Positions 33,401 through 46,168 of a stretch of DNA of 64,000 nucleotides are shown here, in pieces. Source of the stretch: Gautieria morchelliformis (taxonomy: Eukaryota > Basidiomycota > Agaricomycetes > Gomphales > Gomphaceae); NCBI GenBank assembly GCA_015179125.1, contig WHVA01000168.1:1-64000 (forward strand), read 5' to 3'. A program made the position numbers and the translations under genes. A model generated the notes under the pieces. The model was given only the letters and a program-made list of their open reading frames with translations. It was not told the origin of the DNA and did not search any database. Each line of letters begins with the position of its first letter. Position 1 is the stretch's first letter.

Positions 33401-33549
33401 CTTCGGGGAAAATTATCCCTTGCGTCATATCTTCAATTTTTAATCAGTTACAGGTAAATCTTTGTGTTGTCTAGTCTTAGTACCACCGTACGTCGCCTTG
33501 AACAGAATCCATCACCGAGCGCTATTAGGGTAGATTGAGTGCACACTAA

Positions 33550-34290
33550 TGATGAGCCACTTTAGTCTGCAGATTTCTAATAATTCTACATTGATTTAAT
33601 TCATGAACCCCAAAATAACGGCAAAATAGAGTCCAGAGTTGTTGCAGCACTCGTTTCTGGTGCCTCTGATTCAGGTTCATCTCTGAGTCAGGATTCGTGC
33701 ACAATATGGGTCGTGACCATGCTCTACTAATGCCGCCCTTGACTGCATCTGCTACCTCGTTACTCTCAAGTGTGTTAATGTGCCTCGCAGCGTCGTTCGA
33801 TACAGACTTGAACGTTCTAAATCGGGCCCGAGATTTCTCTTTCTTTCGCTGATTGGACTCAGATTTGCTGGACTTGGCTCACTGTCGTTGACCATAAAAT
33901 GATAGCCTACGAGAGCTTCTCGCAATGGTTCCCAGCTAGGCGCGAAAACGATCAACAACTTCGCTCTAGATCCATGTCTGAGTCTTGCATCGTGGACCCA
34001 AAGAGCAATAATTGTGCATGTGCCTTCCAAAAATGCGTATGGATTTCTTCGTTGCTTTCAAGTCATAGCGCAGATCCTTTCGTGGCGACAGTCGCCAACC
34101 TGATCGCTCTCGCTCTGAAACATATACTTGGTGCGGGCATAGCAAATGTCACGGTCGCCGAAGGTGGATCTGGAACGCCGCGATCCACGAACCACGACCC
34201 AGTCAGACATGTAGGCTACTCTTGGCTAATTGAAGCTAGTATGGCGTTCGGGATCTTGTCAGGTAGAATTTGAATTCGTTTTGGCTGGCT
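33550..34290 (-). other. Unrecognised coding-like stretch
   Basis: Two overlapping minus-strand frames have protein-like composition: one contains WVHDARLRHGSRAKLLIVFA (33752-34030), the other NDAARHINTLESNEVADAVK (about 33540-33830). No motif is known to me and no convincing splice pair joins them. Possibly a decayed gene. Bases 34290-34680 show no supported feature. Confidence 0.2.
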
Positions 34291-34689
34291 TCCTTGAGTG
34301 TGGGGGACAGAGGGCACGGGTTCTGGGAGGAATAAGAGTGGAGGGAGTATTCGTACATTCGTCGCACTCACAAGTTTCCAGAACACCTCGGCCTGATCCC
34401 CCACATCCCGTCGCCTCCTCTCACGAGTCTGTCGACCCATTCGTGCGCACCGCGACCAACCCCAACACCGACGAAACCCCCAGCGCTCCAGCGCGCTGGT
34501 CGCTGACCCGCTGTCGGACGAGGGTCCGAACCTGTGGGAGGGCACCGCGAAAAAGAACAGAGAATTAATGGGAAGGAGGAGCTATAGTTTGAGCTCCGCC
34601 GGAGCTAAGATTAGAAAGTCTGAACCTACTTCGTACGGTAGTGCTTAGGCTGCCGTCTGAGCCGCTATAGCTCCATTGCAATACTCGAA

Positions 34690-36003
34690 ATGTTGCCAGA
34701 CTACAGTGCCTCCCGGGTACCGCCTGTGAACATTGAAAGCGGGTTTTTCTACTTCAAACCCCCTCGAACTAGGGAAGATGTGGAGATTTTGCAGCACAGG
34801 TTCCACACGTACAGGGAAGCATCCTTCGAAGCTCCTCTTCATCCTGGTCACGTTCTTGCCGTAACGAACTACATGAGGTCTTATCATGGTCATCCGTCTT
34901 CTGGAACCCGCGAGCTCCCTCCACTCATCCGGCAGTCCACTGGGCATACTGTCATCATGCCCATACTAGTTTTGGAAGCTCCCATTCAAGTCGGAAACGG
35001 GAAGTGGTCTCAAGTCTGGAGGGGGATTATGACCTCACAGGAGTTCCCCGACGTGGCTCCCGTACCAGTGGTTATTAAATTGTTTCAAGAAAGCTATTTA
35101 AAAATTGAACCTAGTATTGAAGATATATGGGGTGATTTGCGGGATGCTGATTGGATTCCTGGGGCGCGATTGGCCGCTAATGAAGCTTGGGCATATAATC
35201 GAATGAGAGCTCTCCAAGGCAAGTTCGTTACCCTCCGAGCTACGTGCTGCAACAGTATTGACTCGATCGCTGGTTTCACAGGCCGCATCGTCCCTTGGTC
35301 ATATGGCTTCTGCAAGGTATTTGCTGTCTCATCACCTTGGGCAGGCTCATAAAACGTCCCAGTGCGTACTTCCGAATGGGGAGACGACATTTGGACATGT
35401 TATGGAAGTGATCGACGGCCCTACGGCATCCACGACGACCGCAGATGGACTTGGACTAGACGATGTTGGTGTATTCAACCTTGTGCGGAGATGTTGTTTA
35501 TTACACCTCATTTGTACTGATAGGTTTGCATTTCAGGCAGACGCCCTTGCTACGGCAGTACACGAGATGCACGAGTGTGGTGTTGCGCATAGAGATATAA
35601 AAGAGGATAATGTTATCATTCACCATAACCCGTCAAATCAGGTCGGCAATGTGGTCCTGCTCGATTTTTCTCTTTGTACGACACTCGGACCACTTCAATG
35701 CATGAGCTGGTTGCCATGTGGGACATGGCGAGGTGGGTCCCTTCCTGGATCACACGTGCACATAAAATTGACCGTTGGGTTCCTTTTATCAGGATATCTT
35801 TCGTATTTGCTGCACTTGGAATCGTAGCACGTACCCGGGCCTGGCTGCGCTCGCGTCTGCAAATGAATGTGCCGTATGGTGAAGTGTTGGCACAGCTCGA
35901 TGAGGATGGATGGCTGGCACCACCTCCAGACATCGATGATATTCCAATGGAGCCAACGCTGGATGGTGGGGGGCATACCTGGGATTTAACAGATGCCTCT
36001 TGA
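34690..36003 (+). pseudogene. Protein-kinase-like gene, copy 1
   Basis: The N-terminal part is unrecognised. Then come a VWRGIM loop and VPVVIKLFQ, which supplies the VIK-type ATP-binding lysine; ARLAANEAWAYNRM; ETTFGHVMEVIDG; the catalytic loop HECGVAHRDIKEDNVII (His-Arg-Asp and Asn present); and VVLLDFSL in place of the DFG motif. Introns with GT-AG ends are apparent (for example about 35463-35539, ending TTTCAG). The C-terminal end reads DEDGWLAPPPDIDDIPMEPT. It resembles fungus-specific expanded kinases. It appears to be broken at least once relative to copy 2, so it is likely inactive. Fossil treatment is used because related families include toxin-like effectors. Confidence 0.6.
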
Positions 36004-36283
36004 GCTCCTCGAACCCATCGTATGTCAACCAGCCATTCCGGCATGTAAAGAGGTTCGTCAAGCTTTTGTGGTATCTGTGGTGTCTACAGTTTTGTTAAGG
36101 ACTTAATTGAAAGCCCTTTCTCCAACTTACACCGTGTTTTGAGGTCGAGTGTGCATGAACAACTAAGGACTAACAGGGTGCGTATGCATTGGAATGTGGT
36201 ATTTACACAAGGTTACAACATTTGTTGTCTCATTCTCCAAGTGAATGGTGCTGAGTTCAAGTTGGAATTGTGCTGCGCTTGTT

Positions 36284-37570
36284 CTAAGTCAAAAGTTCAT
36301 GGTCCCTGAGAGCGAGGTAACACAAAAAAGCTAGGGTGTAACGTGCAGGCCATATAGTTTCTCCAGAGGTATTTGAGACTATTTTCGAGGTTTTGATAAC
36401 TTGACAACCTTGAGGATGTCCATACATATGCCTATTCCCAGGATATTTGCCGGCTAAGTCAAATGAGTGGGATGTATGGGGCCAGCCATGTGCCTTGTCC
36501 CATATCATGGCACGATGGTTGATCGAGTCTGATAGTAAAGCATAAGGACAATGACTGCCGAAGACATATCTATTAAAATCCAAGTGAGAATGGTGGGCTC
36601 CAAATTTATTTGAGACTTACTTCCGAACTTGTGATATCATTTTTGTCAAATCTGAATTCCCTGAATCAGAATAAAGCTTGATGTATCCTCGTTGTCTGCA
36701 CCTCTCAACCTGTCCATGCCATTTGGCTGGATCCATGGTCATCACCTTCTGTAGACATTCTTGGCAAGAATAAGATTGCAAAAAATATATTGCTAACCTT
36801 TGCTTCAAATATCACAAGAACATGTTGGGCTGATATGTCCTGCAGGTCTTTCTGAACAAGGATCAGGACATGATCAATGAATGATTTATCTGGAGCATTT
36901 TGCCCATCAGTGTCATATATAGCATTGATTTTGATGTCACTTGCCTTTGACCAGCCCAGGTGGTTGGTATTGAGCCCTGATTGAAACAATCCTACAGCCT
37001 GCCTTGGGCAAACCTCCTCCATCATACCAGGCTGTAAGTACCTCATTCATCACCCGCACAACCGGGATGAGGATGTTGACTAAGCACACATCCCTGAAAA
37101 CATGGACAGTCAATAAATGTATAGGCATGCACTAGCCAAGAATTGAATACCTACACAACATCTCCTTCGAGTTGAACAAATTTCTTGAGTGGTTCGTTAT
37201 AGAAGAATGTCCCCACATTGGCTAATGCAGTGTGGAAAGCCTCAATTGCCCCTCGAGTCTCGCCTGCTGAAATAATCAAATACTGGAAGTAAAGCGGGTC
37301 ATCTCGGAATTTGTGGTTTGCCGTTGTGCTCTCTGAGATTGCATTTGAGGTCGCGGTAGTTGTAGATACCGGTAAATCCATTCTCAGGAAATCTTCAGCA
37401 GACTTCATGGAGTCCATGACAGCTTTCGCTTGATTGTTATCCCTGCCTGCCCCTACGGGAGCAAACATGCCAAGAAATGTTTCTTCCGCTCTATACCGCC
37501 AGACCCTGCAAAATTGGCACAGGTATAGGGTAAGTGTAAGGTGGGCCGGGTTGGGGGTTGTGGCGATCAT
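36284..37570 (-). CDS. Unrecognised multi-exon gene, possible PD-(D/E)XK-nuclease-like
   Basis: Minus-strand exons in order: EETFLGMFAPVGAGRDN to KKFVQLEGDVV (37151-37570), VCLVNILIPVVRVMNEVLTA (about 37010-37095), SFIDHVLILVQKDLQDI with HVLVIFEAK (about 36800-36900), LTKMISQVRK (about 36620), and FGSHCPYALLSDSINH (about 36500-36560). The FIDHVLI...VLVIFEAK pair followed by a QVRK helix and a YALLSD strand is reminiscent of the D...ExK fold of restriction-like nucleases. That is inference only, and no family was recognised. It lies between the two inverted kinase copies. Exon borders are uncertain, and the locus may be intact or decayed. Confidence 0.35.
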
Positions 37571-38094
37571 CTGAGCCAGCTTGCCCTTGGCCAGGCTGGG
37601 TGTCTCTTCTGTCGCTCATAGGGAGGGACAGCTAGGCAGGTATCAGGCAGAGTATGCAGAGGGCGCACAGCAGAGGAGTGGGGGTCAAGAGTGCGATGGC
37701 ACTTCTTGCTTATCCGTTATCGATGGCGGTCACTTCTATAATAGGCTATATCCTGATATGGTATGTTCTATTATTATACTAAGCACCATGGATGTCGCGC
37801 GGTTATGCCCAGCACGAGTCCAATCTCTACAGTTAGAGAGGCAGAGATGGTGCGGCATGTTATAATAATATAGGCCGCACACGGAGCATGCTAAGCAAGG
37901 ATCGATTAACAGGGTACATGCCATTAATTGCACTCGCAGATTAGGATAAGGGTGGATGGAGTATTATCAGCAGGCGAAGATGCCATGTCTGTCCACTTAT
38001 CCTGAAGGGTTGAACAAAAAATAGATATAGTTATGAAAGAAGGGTCAGGGTGACAGCGGGCGCACGGCGAGTGGTCTCAGTCTACCGTTGGCAT
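37571..38094. other. Intergenic between unrecognised gene and kinase copy 2
   Basis: No gene is seen. A short palindromic stretch (ATGCCGCACC.. / ..GGTGCGGCAT around 37850) is not distinctive. Confidence 0.3.
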
Positions 38095-39175
38095 GTTTTT
38101 ACGTGCTACGATTCCAAGTGCATCAAATACCAAAGATATCCTGATAAAATGCACCCAACGGTCAATGTTATGTGCACGTGTGATCTCAGGAAGGGACCCA
38201 CCTCACCATGTCCCACTTGGCAACCAGCTTATGCATTGAAGGTGGCCCGAGTGTCATACAAAGAGAAAAATCGAGCAGGACCACATTGCAGTCCCGGTTG
38301 GAAGGGTTATGGTGAATGATAACATTATCCTCTTTTATATCTCTATGCGCAACACCACACTCGTGCATCTCGTGTACTGCCGTAGCAAGGGGGTCTGCCT
38401 GAAATGCAAACCTATCAGTACAAATGAGGTGTAATAAACAACATCTCCGCACAAGGTTGAATACACCAACATCGTCTAGTCCAAGTCCATCTGCGGTCGT
38501 CGTGGATGCCGTGGGGCCGTCGATCACTTCCATAACATGTCCAAATGTCGTCTCCCCATTCGGAAGTACGCACTGGGACGTTTTATGAGCCTGCCCAAGG
38601 TGATGAGACAGCAAATACCTTGCAGAAGCCATATGACCAAGGGACGATGCGGCCTGTGAAACCAGCGATCGAGTCAATACTGTTGCAGCACGTAGCTCGG
38701 AGGGTAACGAACTTGCCTTGGAGAGCTCTCATTCGATCATATGCCCAAGCTTCATTCGCAGCCAATCGCGCCCCAGGAAACCACTCGGCATAATTTAAAT
38801 TACCACATATATCTTCAATACTAAGCCCAATTTTTAAATAGCTTTCTTGAAATTAATAACCACTGGTACGGGAGGCAGGTCGGGGAACTCCTGTGATGTC
38901 ATAATACCCCTCCAGCACTTGCCATTTCCGACTTGAATGGGAGCTTGCAAAACTAGTGTGGGTATGATGACAGTATACCCAGTGGACTGCCGGATGAGTG
39001 GAGGGAGCTCGCGGGTTCCAGAAGACGGATGACCATGATAAGACCTCATGTAGTTCGTTACGGCACGTGACCAGGATAAAGAGGCGCTTCGCAGGATGCT
39101 TCCCTGTACATGTGGAACCTGTGCCGCAAACTCTCCACATCCTCCCTAGTTCGAGGGGGTTTGAAGTAGTCACAA
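38095..39175 (-). pseudogene. Protein-kinase-like gene, inverted copy 2 (truncated)
   Basis: Reverse-strand duplicate of about 34750-35835, including introns. It shares FGHVMEVIDG, HECGVAHRDIKEDNVII and VVLLDFSL. The copy lacks both the first exon start and the C-terminal end of copy 1, so it is truncated at both sides and broken. Because introns are retained, the copy arose at DNA level, not by retroposition. Confidence 0.6.
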
Positions 39176-40512
39176 GGATACTGTAATGCTTTTATTCCGC
39201 CATTCATCCACATCCCCACTTTGCAGTGATTTGCCATGCCCGCATGGGCAATAAGTCAGTCTCGACGGCCGAGGTCGGGACGGTCATGCGTCAGCAGACC
39301 GAGTACCTCCGGTATGCCTTGTTTGCGCACCATGCAGCTTGATTGCTCATGGTTATCCATCAGGGAACACTGTCATTTTGCTCCTCGTCGCGGAACTGAT
39401 TGATAGGATGTCCATGCACAGCTGTGTCACACGTCTGACGCCATTCTCACATACCTTCTCTCACCTTTAGCATCCATAAAGGAACTGGTTCTTATTGGTA
39501 CAGCACCGTACTACTTGTAATATATGACAAGTGGGGCCTCAGTGTCAGTGGCATAGCGTCCCTTCGGAGCATGTATCAGCGACTGGTTATTTCAACCCGC
39601 TCCTCTGGCCAGCCGCTACCCCTCTTGGGGTCATCACCATGCATTGCGGTTCTGGAGCCGGTCTAGATATTCGAGGTCCAATATTCACTCCACTGTAAGG
39701 ACCTTGGTAATAATAACAAAAGGATATATATGGGGACAGATTAAAGATCGCAGTGAAAGCGGAGGATTCGTGCGCGCGATATGTCCAGTCGTGGATGACC
39801 TGGTATCGATTTTCGAATCAACACGATCCAGATCCACCACCTTGCTGGCCGACGGCTCCAAAGGTCTTACGCACACCACGGCTAAGCAAGAGAAGCATTT
39901 TTCCAGAAAGCGTGGGATATCATGGCATTAGACCTCACGTGCATGATGTTTATGTCGCCTAGCCTGAGGTGGCCTTTTGAATGACTTGGATTCACATCAC
40001 TGCACAACTATTCCAACCCCCTTTGGCGTCCAACATGGATCATGGCCCGACCTGTACCTGTGGGCAGCGGTTGCTCACATAAACCAAGTCTCAAGAGGAC
40101 AATGCTGCCCCTGCTAATATCCAGATCTCAGCTAGAAACATTTTCTTAGCTTGTACCGTAAATGCAGAGGTGTAAGATCGATACTCAAACTGTGGTAAAA
40201 ATGTGAACTCAGGACACTGCATGCTAAATAAACTTACATATAAATAATGCATAATGTTTATGGTTGTCATACTCTGTATCCGTTTGTTACAGTATCCCTT
40301 GTGATTATAAGTATATTGAAATTAACTATACTAGTACCGTAATCTTCCCAGGTCTGATACATCTATTACTATGACGAGTGATGACGAGTGACAGGCTAAG
40401 AGACGGAGAAAATGGTGATGAGGGATACAAGCTGGTCTGCAGAAGGGACGTGTGAAATCGAGTTGAGGGAGGTGTAAACTACAATAACCGATGCTCAAGT
40501 GAGGACGAGAAA
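39176..40512. other. Intergenic, no supported gene
   Basis: Contains only short frames without motifs. Nothing supportable was found on either strand. Confidence 0.4.
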
Positions 40513-43280
40513 TTATTTCCATCCACTATACACTCTAATAAGTCTCACCAGCACACGGGAGCTGACAGAGGTGTTCGTGAAGGGGGATTGTAGATCATCT
40601 CCATTCTTATGCAGCTTGCCCAATACACTGGTGGTTTGATATGGCTGAGTTCGAGGCCTAATGTTAAGTGATTTGTGGTGAAGTTCGTTATCATCGTCAG
40701 CGTCGAAATGTCGCTGCGGGAGACCGAAACGTTTTAACATTCCACTGCAACCAAATTAGCCCGACATGCGTGGGTTGAGGAGAAAGCAACATAAACTCAC
40801 GTCTCATAGTCCCAGAACACATCGTCGAAAGCACGCTGTAGATGGTTCCATTCTACGGACAGCTTATGGAACCGCTGCCTCGCATCCGGCGGTAAATCTT
40901 CCTTGGTCTCCAGCTCCTCTAATTCAGAACATTTCTTCAGAGTATGCGCACGAATAGCCTCCTTCGACGCCAAAATGCTTTGCATGTTCCGGATACACTG
41001 AGTATTAAGTTCGTCGGGTGGGAACGGTAGAAAGTGTCCAGGGTGCACGTCAAGACCAAGAGGCTGGTAGTGTTTATCGATCTCGCTGATGAGACCATAC
41101 TGGACAACTTGTATTAGCCTGAACAGCAAATGTAACAAGACAAGCATACCTGCTCATGGCTGACATGGCTGAGGTCATCGAGACGCTCTGCATCTCGGCC
41201 AGACGTCCAACTGACCCCCGAAGAATAACTAGCTCCTGAGCTCACACTGTCCGACCTAGATCTGGGTCTTGTTGATCCCGCAGAACGACGTTTCTCAGAG
41301 ATAGAGTCAAACTCTATACCCATCAGCTTTGCTGCTTTCAGTGACACCCCTTCGCTGGGCAGCTCCATCGAGACCGGCCTTGTTTTCGAGATGGTAATAG
41401 GAAAGTTGTCTTCGTGGAAGGCATTGAACCACCGACTGAGTTTCTCGGCCATGAACTGTCCACCCGTGTTGAGCAGGAGATTCCGAGCCCGAAGCATATC
41501 CATGAACTGGGTTTCAAGCATGTCACAGGCCGCACGTTCTTCTAGGGAGAGTGTGTCTTGTGGGAAAGTGGGCAACAGAAAATCGTCATCAATGATTTCA
41601 ACCCTGCCGCCGCGTCTGAGGACTCGATTCACTTCCTGGAGTACAAAATCCCACTGGAGGGAGTTGCTTTTAACTCTACTTAACAAACCGTGCATGACTC
41701 CACACACCTTGTCCTCTGGAATGGCCCATTTCAGGTTAGCCATTCTCACTAAGTCGAACTTCTCGTCCAGATACGGCAACTTATCCAAGAGAAAGTTGTA
41801 GTGAGTGAATTTGATATTTTCCGCCAGCTCCCCAAGAGCCGCTTCGAGCTGATGAGGGGAAGGATGGAGATTCTGGAGGTCAAGTCCGTAGAATCTTGTA
41901 TTCTTCCAGCACTGTGCAGCTTCCAAGAGCCACGTGCCATCACCACATCCTAAATCAAGAACCACCGCTGGAGTTTTGTTAGAAGGATCGTCGTGGATGC
42001 TAGGGTGACCGCACAAGAGTTGCCTTACGAGAGCGTGGGAATGTCGATCGCTGTGACCAAGTCATTCTCAAATAGAAGAGGAAGACATAAAAGACCCACG
42101 TTTGAATATTAACGTTATCGTAGGCGAAAGGATAAGGCACGGCATTTCTGGAGTGAGCGCTCACATACGACCTATTGAGCCAGACGTGGTCTTTGAAGAT
42201 GAATCTCTTTTCTGCTTCCCTTTTCTGGTCACTTCGCAAAGCCTGTTCTTCTGGGGTCAGCTCCCAGCTTCCCGGGGGCATAGACGCCCTCGATGGGGTC
42301 TCCACATCATCCCCTTCTGGCGAGCATTGAATTTCTGGTTCTGTCCGAGCTGTGCTTTCCGCAGCTAAACGTGCCCCCTTGACAATCTGTTCCACAATTA
42401 TCGCTCGCTTCTCTAGCTCCTGCCTTCGCTGTTCCGCCCAATCAAATTCAATATCTTCATGTTTGTCAGGATTGGGGGATGATGCCAGCGACTTGAAAAG
42501 AGTCATCGCCCCTCGGTGTGAGTGGCTCTTCTTCGGTTTGAGCCGCAGTGAGGAAGATGATCTTTTGGGTGAGAAAGTGCCACTGGAAACAGAGGATGAG
42601 GACTCGGATCGGTAGGGATGTGGACGAGCGCGAAGTGACCGCATAGGCGAGATGAGAAGTCGCTCTGCATCGTTAAATAGATGGCTGCAGGGTTTTGAGT
42701 CCACACGGTTGCGAAATGTGTGTCGCGCTGGAATAGCTCCAAGCTCCTCCTCAAACAAGGAGGCTGAGTCCGAACTTGAACATGACGGGCGTGATTCAGA
42801 AGAAGACGCTGAGTCTCGTTGATTAGACATTGGGAATGGGGTTTGCATTCGACCAGAATCAGACTGTAGAGCGCGACGGACTGAGGTAGGTGTGACGGTC
42901 TGTGTACGAGGCCGACGCTTTAAGAAATGTCGGTAGTCGTCAGGCTGCAGATGAGTCTCTTCCAAAGAGCTCCTGGATGAGGATGGAGGGCTCAGGTGAC
43001 TTTGTGGCTCTGTGTGCGACTTCTGCCTGAAAGACTCGTCGATCGAAGGTGAATATGGAGAATTAGTGGGCCTGTGCCGAAATTGCGGATGGAGATGCGT
43101 GTACACGGTGTCTGAAGGAGTGGCGGGGCGCGAGGGATGGGTAGATGAGTGCGACGAGGATGAACACGACCTATTGCCTGACGTGCTCCGGGAGCGCTGC
43201 GACTGGCGCAGAATATGTGGAGTGGTTACGGTGGAGTGCGCGTCGGGATCCATGCGCCCTGAACTGCGAAGCGCCACCAC
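40513..43280 (-). CDS. SAM-dependent methyltransferase with long disordered N-terminus
   Basis: Four exons on the minus strand (43280-42100, 42050-41150, 41099-40801, 40744-40513) join in frame to 870 residues. Introns of 49, 50 and 56 bp have GTGGGT/GTATGC/GTGAGT donors, and the second has a CTAAT branch site. Residues 1 to about 330 are Ser/Pro/Arg-rich and probably disordered. From about residue 420, VVLDLGCGDGTWLLEA is methyltransferase motif I, followed by FYGLDLQNLHP and, later, EVNRVLRRGGRVEIIDDDFL (post-motif region). The class I Rossmann fold is clear; the substrate is unknown, although LaeA-like regulators and Trm-type enzymes share this fold. An in-frame Met ten residues in (MDPDAHS) is an alternative start. 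Lies 244 bp from the SUV3 stop, same strand. Confidence 0.85.
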
Positions 43281-43524
43281 TCACTGCCTGTCGTAGGCGC
43301 TTACCAAATAGCGTCTTAAAGGGGAAAGAGGGTTGACAGATGTGCCTACCGCGCTGGCCTATTAGCTGGCCACTTAGAACATGTATGTCAGAAGAAAAGA
43401 TCGTTCGGCTATTGGACAATCGAGGTACCAGGTCGAAGCAACGCAGCCCACCGTCAAAAGCGTTAGAAATGTCAGATGCGGAACACGACTGTCACGCGTG
43501 ACCAAAGCGCGTAAATCAAATAGA

Positions 43525-45901
43525 TTAAGTGGTCGCGCTAAGTCGTTTCAGGATTAGAGGAAGTTTCTCCTTGTGGGGCATGTACTGTATTTTCCTATCC
43601 CGGCTCTCCGTGCGCAGTTGTGAGACCGTCTTACTCGTGCGCCTGATTCTCGAACTCCCAATTCCTTCCAGAATAAATTCAATCCCGGCCTCCGTCTCTT
43701 CCTTCAACCGGATCGCCTCGGGCTGCTGGTGGAAGGATACGGGCATACGGAAAGCCAGCCATATGTAGCTGATCAATACCTTGTGCAAGGTCTCCATCGT
43801 GGCCAGTGTCTCTGAATTTTGAAGCTTGTAACCAAACGCCGATCCTAGGATTCTCCCGCCGGAAGATGTGCCCCGATGTTCTATTCTTGCCTGCGTCACG
43901 CTCTCCAACGTGGAGAGAAGATGCGACTCTGTCAAAGCTTCTTTCAAGTCCACCGCCTCGCCAGATGCGAATTGTCGCAGATAGGTCTCGAATACCTCAA
44001 CCTCCAAGTCTGACCGCCATGACGTCGGACAAGCAGCAAATTGCATCTTCTCGGCAAGTCGGAGGTCTCTGCCAAGGGTATCAATGACATCCATGCCTCT
44101 CCAAGAATTCCCATCAGATGGTAAGGAGTAATTTGGACCTAGCCGTCCAGCTATGTAAAGCAAGGAAGTCAACTGCTGAAGGCCGAAATTTTCAGGAAGG
44201 AGTTGGGCGATGCGAGTGAGAATAACGAGGTGAAATGGTACCACTGCTTTGCTTAGCATAGGCGCCTGCGCTTCGAACGCTTTGGTCAGCATGGGGAGGT
44301 CGCTTTTGTGTAAGCACGTGACGATGCCGGTGGAAGACGCGTCCCCATGGTCACCAAATCGTCCTGCACGACCACCAATCTGCTTTATTTGGGACAAAGA
44401 AAGAGGGACCTCTCGAAGTCCATTGTGTTTTGATAACTGAACAAAAACAATGCGTTTAATTTTGCTAACGCTTGGGGTCAGAGCTAAATTTCCACGAAGG
44501 TCCCAGAATACCTTACAGATTCAGTCCCATCCCAATGGCGTCTGTGGCAACAATGACATCGTATCCGCTGGTCCGGTCATTGAATAAGGCAGCTTGCTCG
44601 CTTCTTGTTTCCGGAGGTAATCGTCCATATGCGACTGCACATCGGAGTCCTGTCGCAAGTTCTACTTGCCGCTTTAATTCAAAAATGGATCGCCTTGAGA
44701 ATGTCACCACGCAGTCTCCCTTTTCTATCCGATCCCAGCGCCCTTCCAAACTGGTCGTCGCGACTTCCAATGGCGTTAATCTGTCATAGCGCTTGACTAT
44801 GAGTTCATCGCCTGTCTCCTTCATCAGTGCCTCGATAAGAGGTACGGCAGCTTCCTCTCCGCAAAGATGAAGTTCATCAGCGCAGACTCCCAGGACGGCA
44901 GCAGTCCAGGAGGATCCACGTTGTGGATCGGCAATCATTTGGATCTCATCAATGACACAGACATTCCAGTGCTTGAATAAGTTGACCATTTCTACAGTGC
45001 AACTTGTTAGCTGGGCATCCATAGACACGATACGCTGCTCTTCGCCAGTGACAAGGTTACATTCTCTGGCGTAGAGGGACGCAGTCGAAGGATCGGCATC
45101 ATGTGGACGAATGGAGCCTCGGTTAAGTCGCTCCCAGACTTCGTGAGCCAGTAATCGCAAGGGTCCGGCATACACGCCACTTGTTGCCGATGCGAGGGCA
45201 CGAAGTGCGTTGTAGGTTTTACCACTGTTTGTCGGGCCAACATGTAGATAGACCTTACGTGTCCGTGCGCGAGCCATGGGAAATGCTTCCACTGGAAAAC
45301 GCAAGTCCAAAGCTTCGTTGGCCTGCTTCAACACCTGTAGGGATTCCGACTTGACGCCTTTAATCTCGAGATCGGACTGCGACGCAAAGACAAAAAGATG
45401 CGCGGTAAGTCCACGGTTGACCATGGCATGCTTATCAGACTCTTCTCCAGTCCACAGGTGTAACACACTCCAAGGATCCTCATCCTCGCTGAAATTTGAG
45501 CGTTTCGAGACTTCGTGTTCCATGTAGCGTCCGTACGCATCTAGGACGGCTCGTGCCTCGTCTTTATCCAAACCTAAGCTCGTGAGCCTCTGGATTGTTT
45601 CGGGAGCTTCAACCCATTTGGGAAGGTTCCGACGCAGTAGTGAACCAACGTCTTCTGGTGTGAGGCGTTCAAACGGCTTTATAGGCGATGGTCTTTGAGA
45701 TCTCGACGAAGAAGGTGCATGCCCACGTCTCTCCCACCGAGAGCCATGAACAGGGCGTGATAATGCATCTGTCTGAGAGTTCGGGCTTTTTCCATATGCC
45801 CTTTTGGGGGGCGCCGAGCGTGCCAGAGGGGGCGAGCTGTGAAACTGACGGGAGAGAGCGATGCGACATTGCCTACACAGGGAATTTGTGGCCGCCCTCA
45901 T
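43525..45901 (-). CDS. SUV3: Mitochondrial ATP-dependent RNA helicase SUV3
   Basis: Two exons (45901-44517 and 44464-43525), joined across a 52-bp intron (GTAAGG...GTTAG), give 774 residues. The start is rich in Arg/Ser and lacks acidic residues (MRAATNSLCRQCRIALSRQF), as in mitochondrial presequences. Helicase motifs: GPTNSGKT (residues 222-229, Walker A), DEIQ (318-321, motif II), HLCGEEA, VVTFSRRSIFELK (motif IV), IVATDAIGMGLNL (motif V) and QIGGRAGRFG (motif VI) just after the intron. The DEIQ and GPTNSGKT forms are specific to SUV3. With an exoribonuclease it forms the mitochondrial degradosome that turns over introns and aberrant RNA. No breaks seen. Divergent from mS33. Confidence 0.93.
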
Positions 45902-46168
45902 CTCGAGAGAACGAACTGGGTGATATCACTGATATGGCGATGAATTCTAGCTCTAAGGCCAGTTCGGAGCCCTAGGCCGTTTACGATGAGGACAGTCAAG
46001 AGTGGGCACTGCTTTTAAAAAGGCATGTTATGCCAGGTAGGATGAAACGGTACAGTATACGAGAAACCTTACTTTCAGACAATAAGTAACCCAACTCCGA
46101 TAACTTGGACACCGCAACCGATCGAGTCGTGACACGTGACGTAAAGAGCTCGTCACGCCTCTTCGAGC
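45902..46168. promoter_or_regulatory. Shared promoter region of SUV3 and mS33
   Basis: The 267 bp between the two divergent starts contain CACGTG (46133-46138) overlapping TGACGTAA (46137-46144), that is an E-box fused to a CRE/ATF-like site, about 25 bp before the mS33 start. No TATA box is obvious. Sharing is inferred from spacing. Confidence 0.5.
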
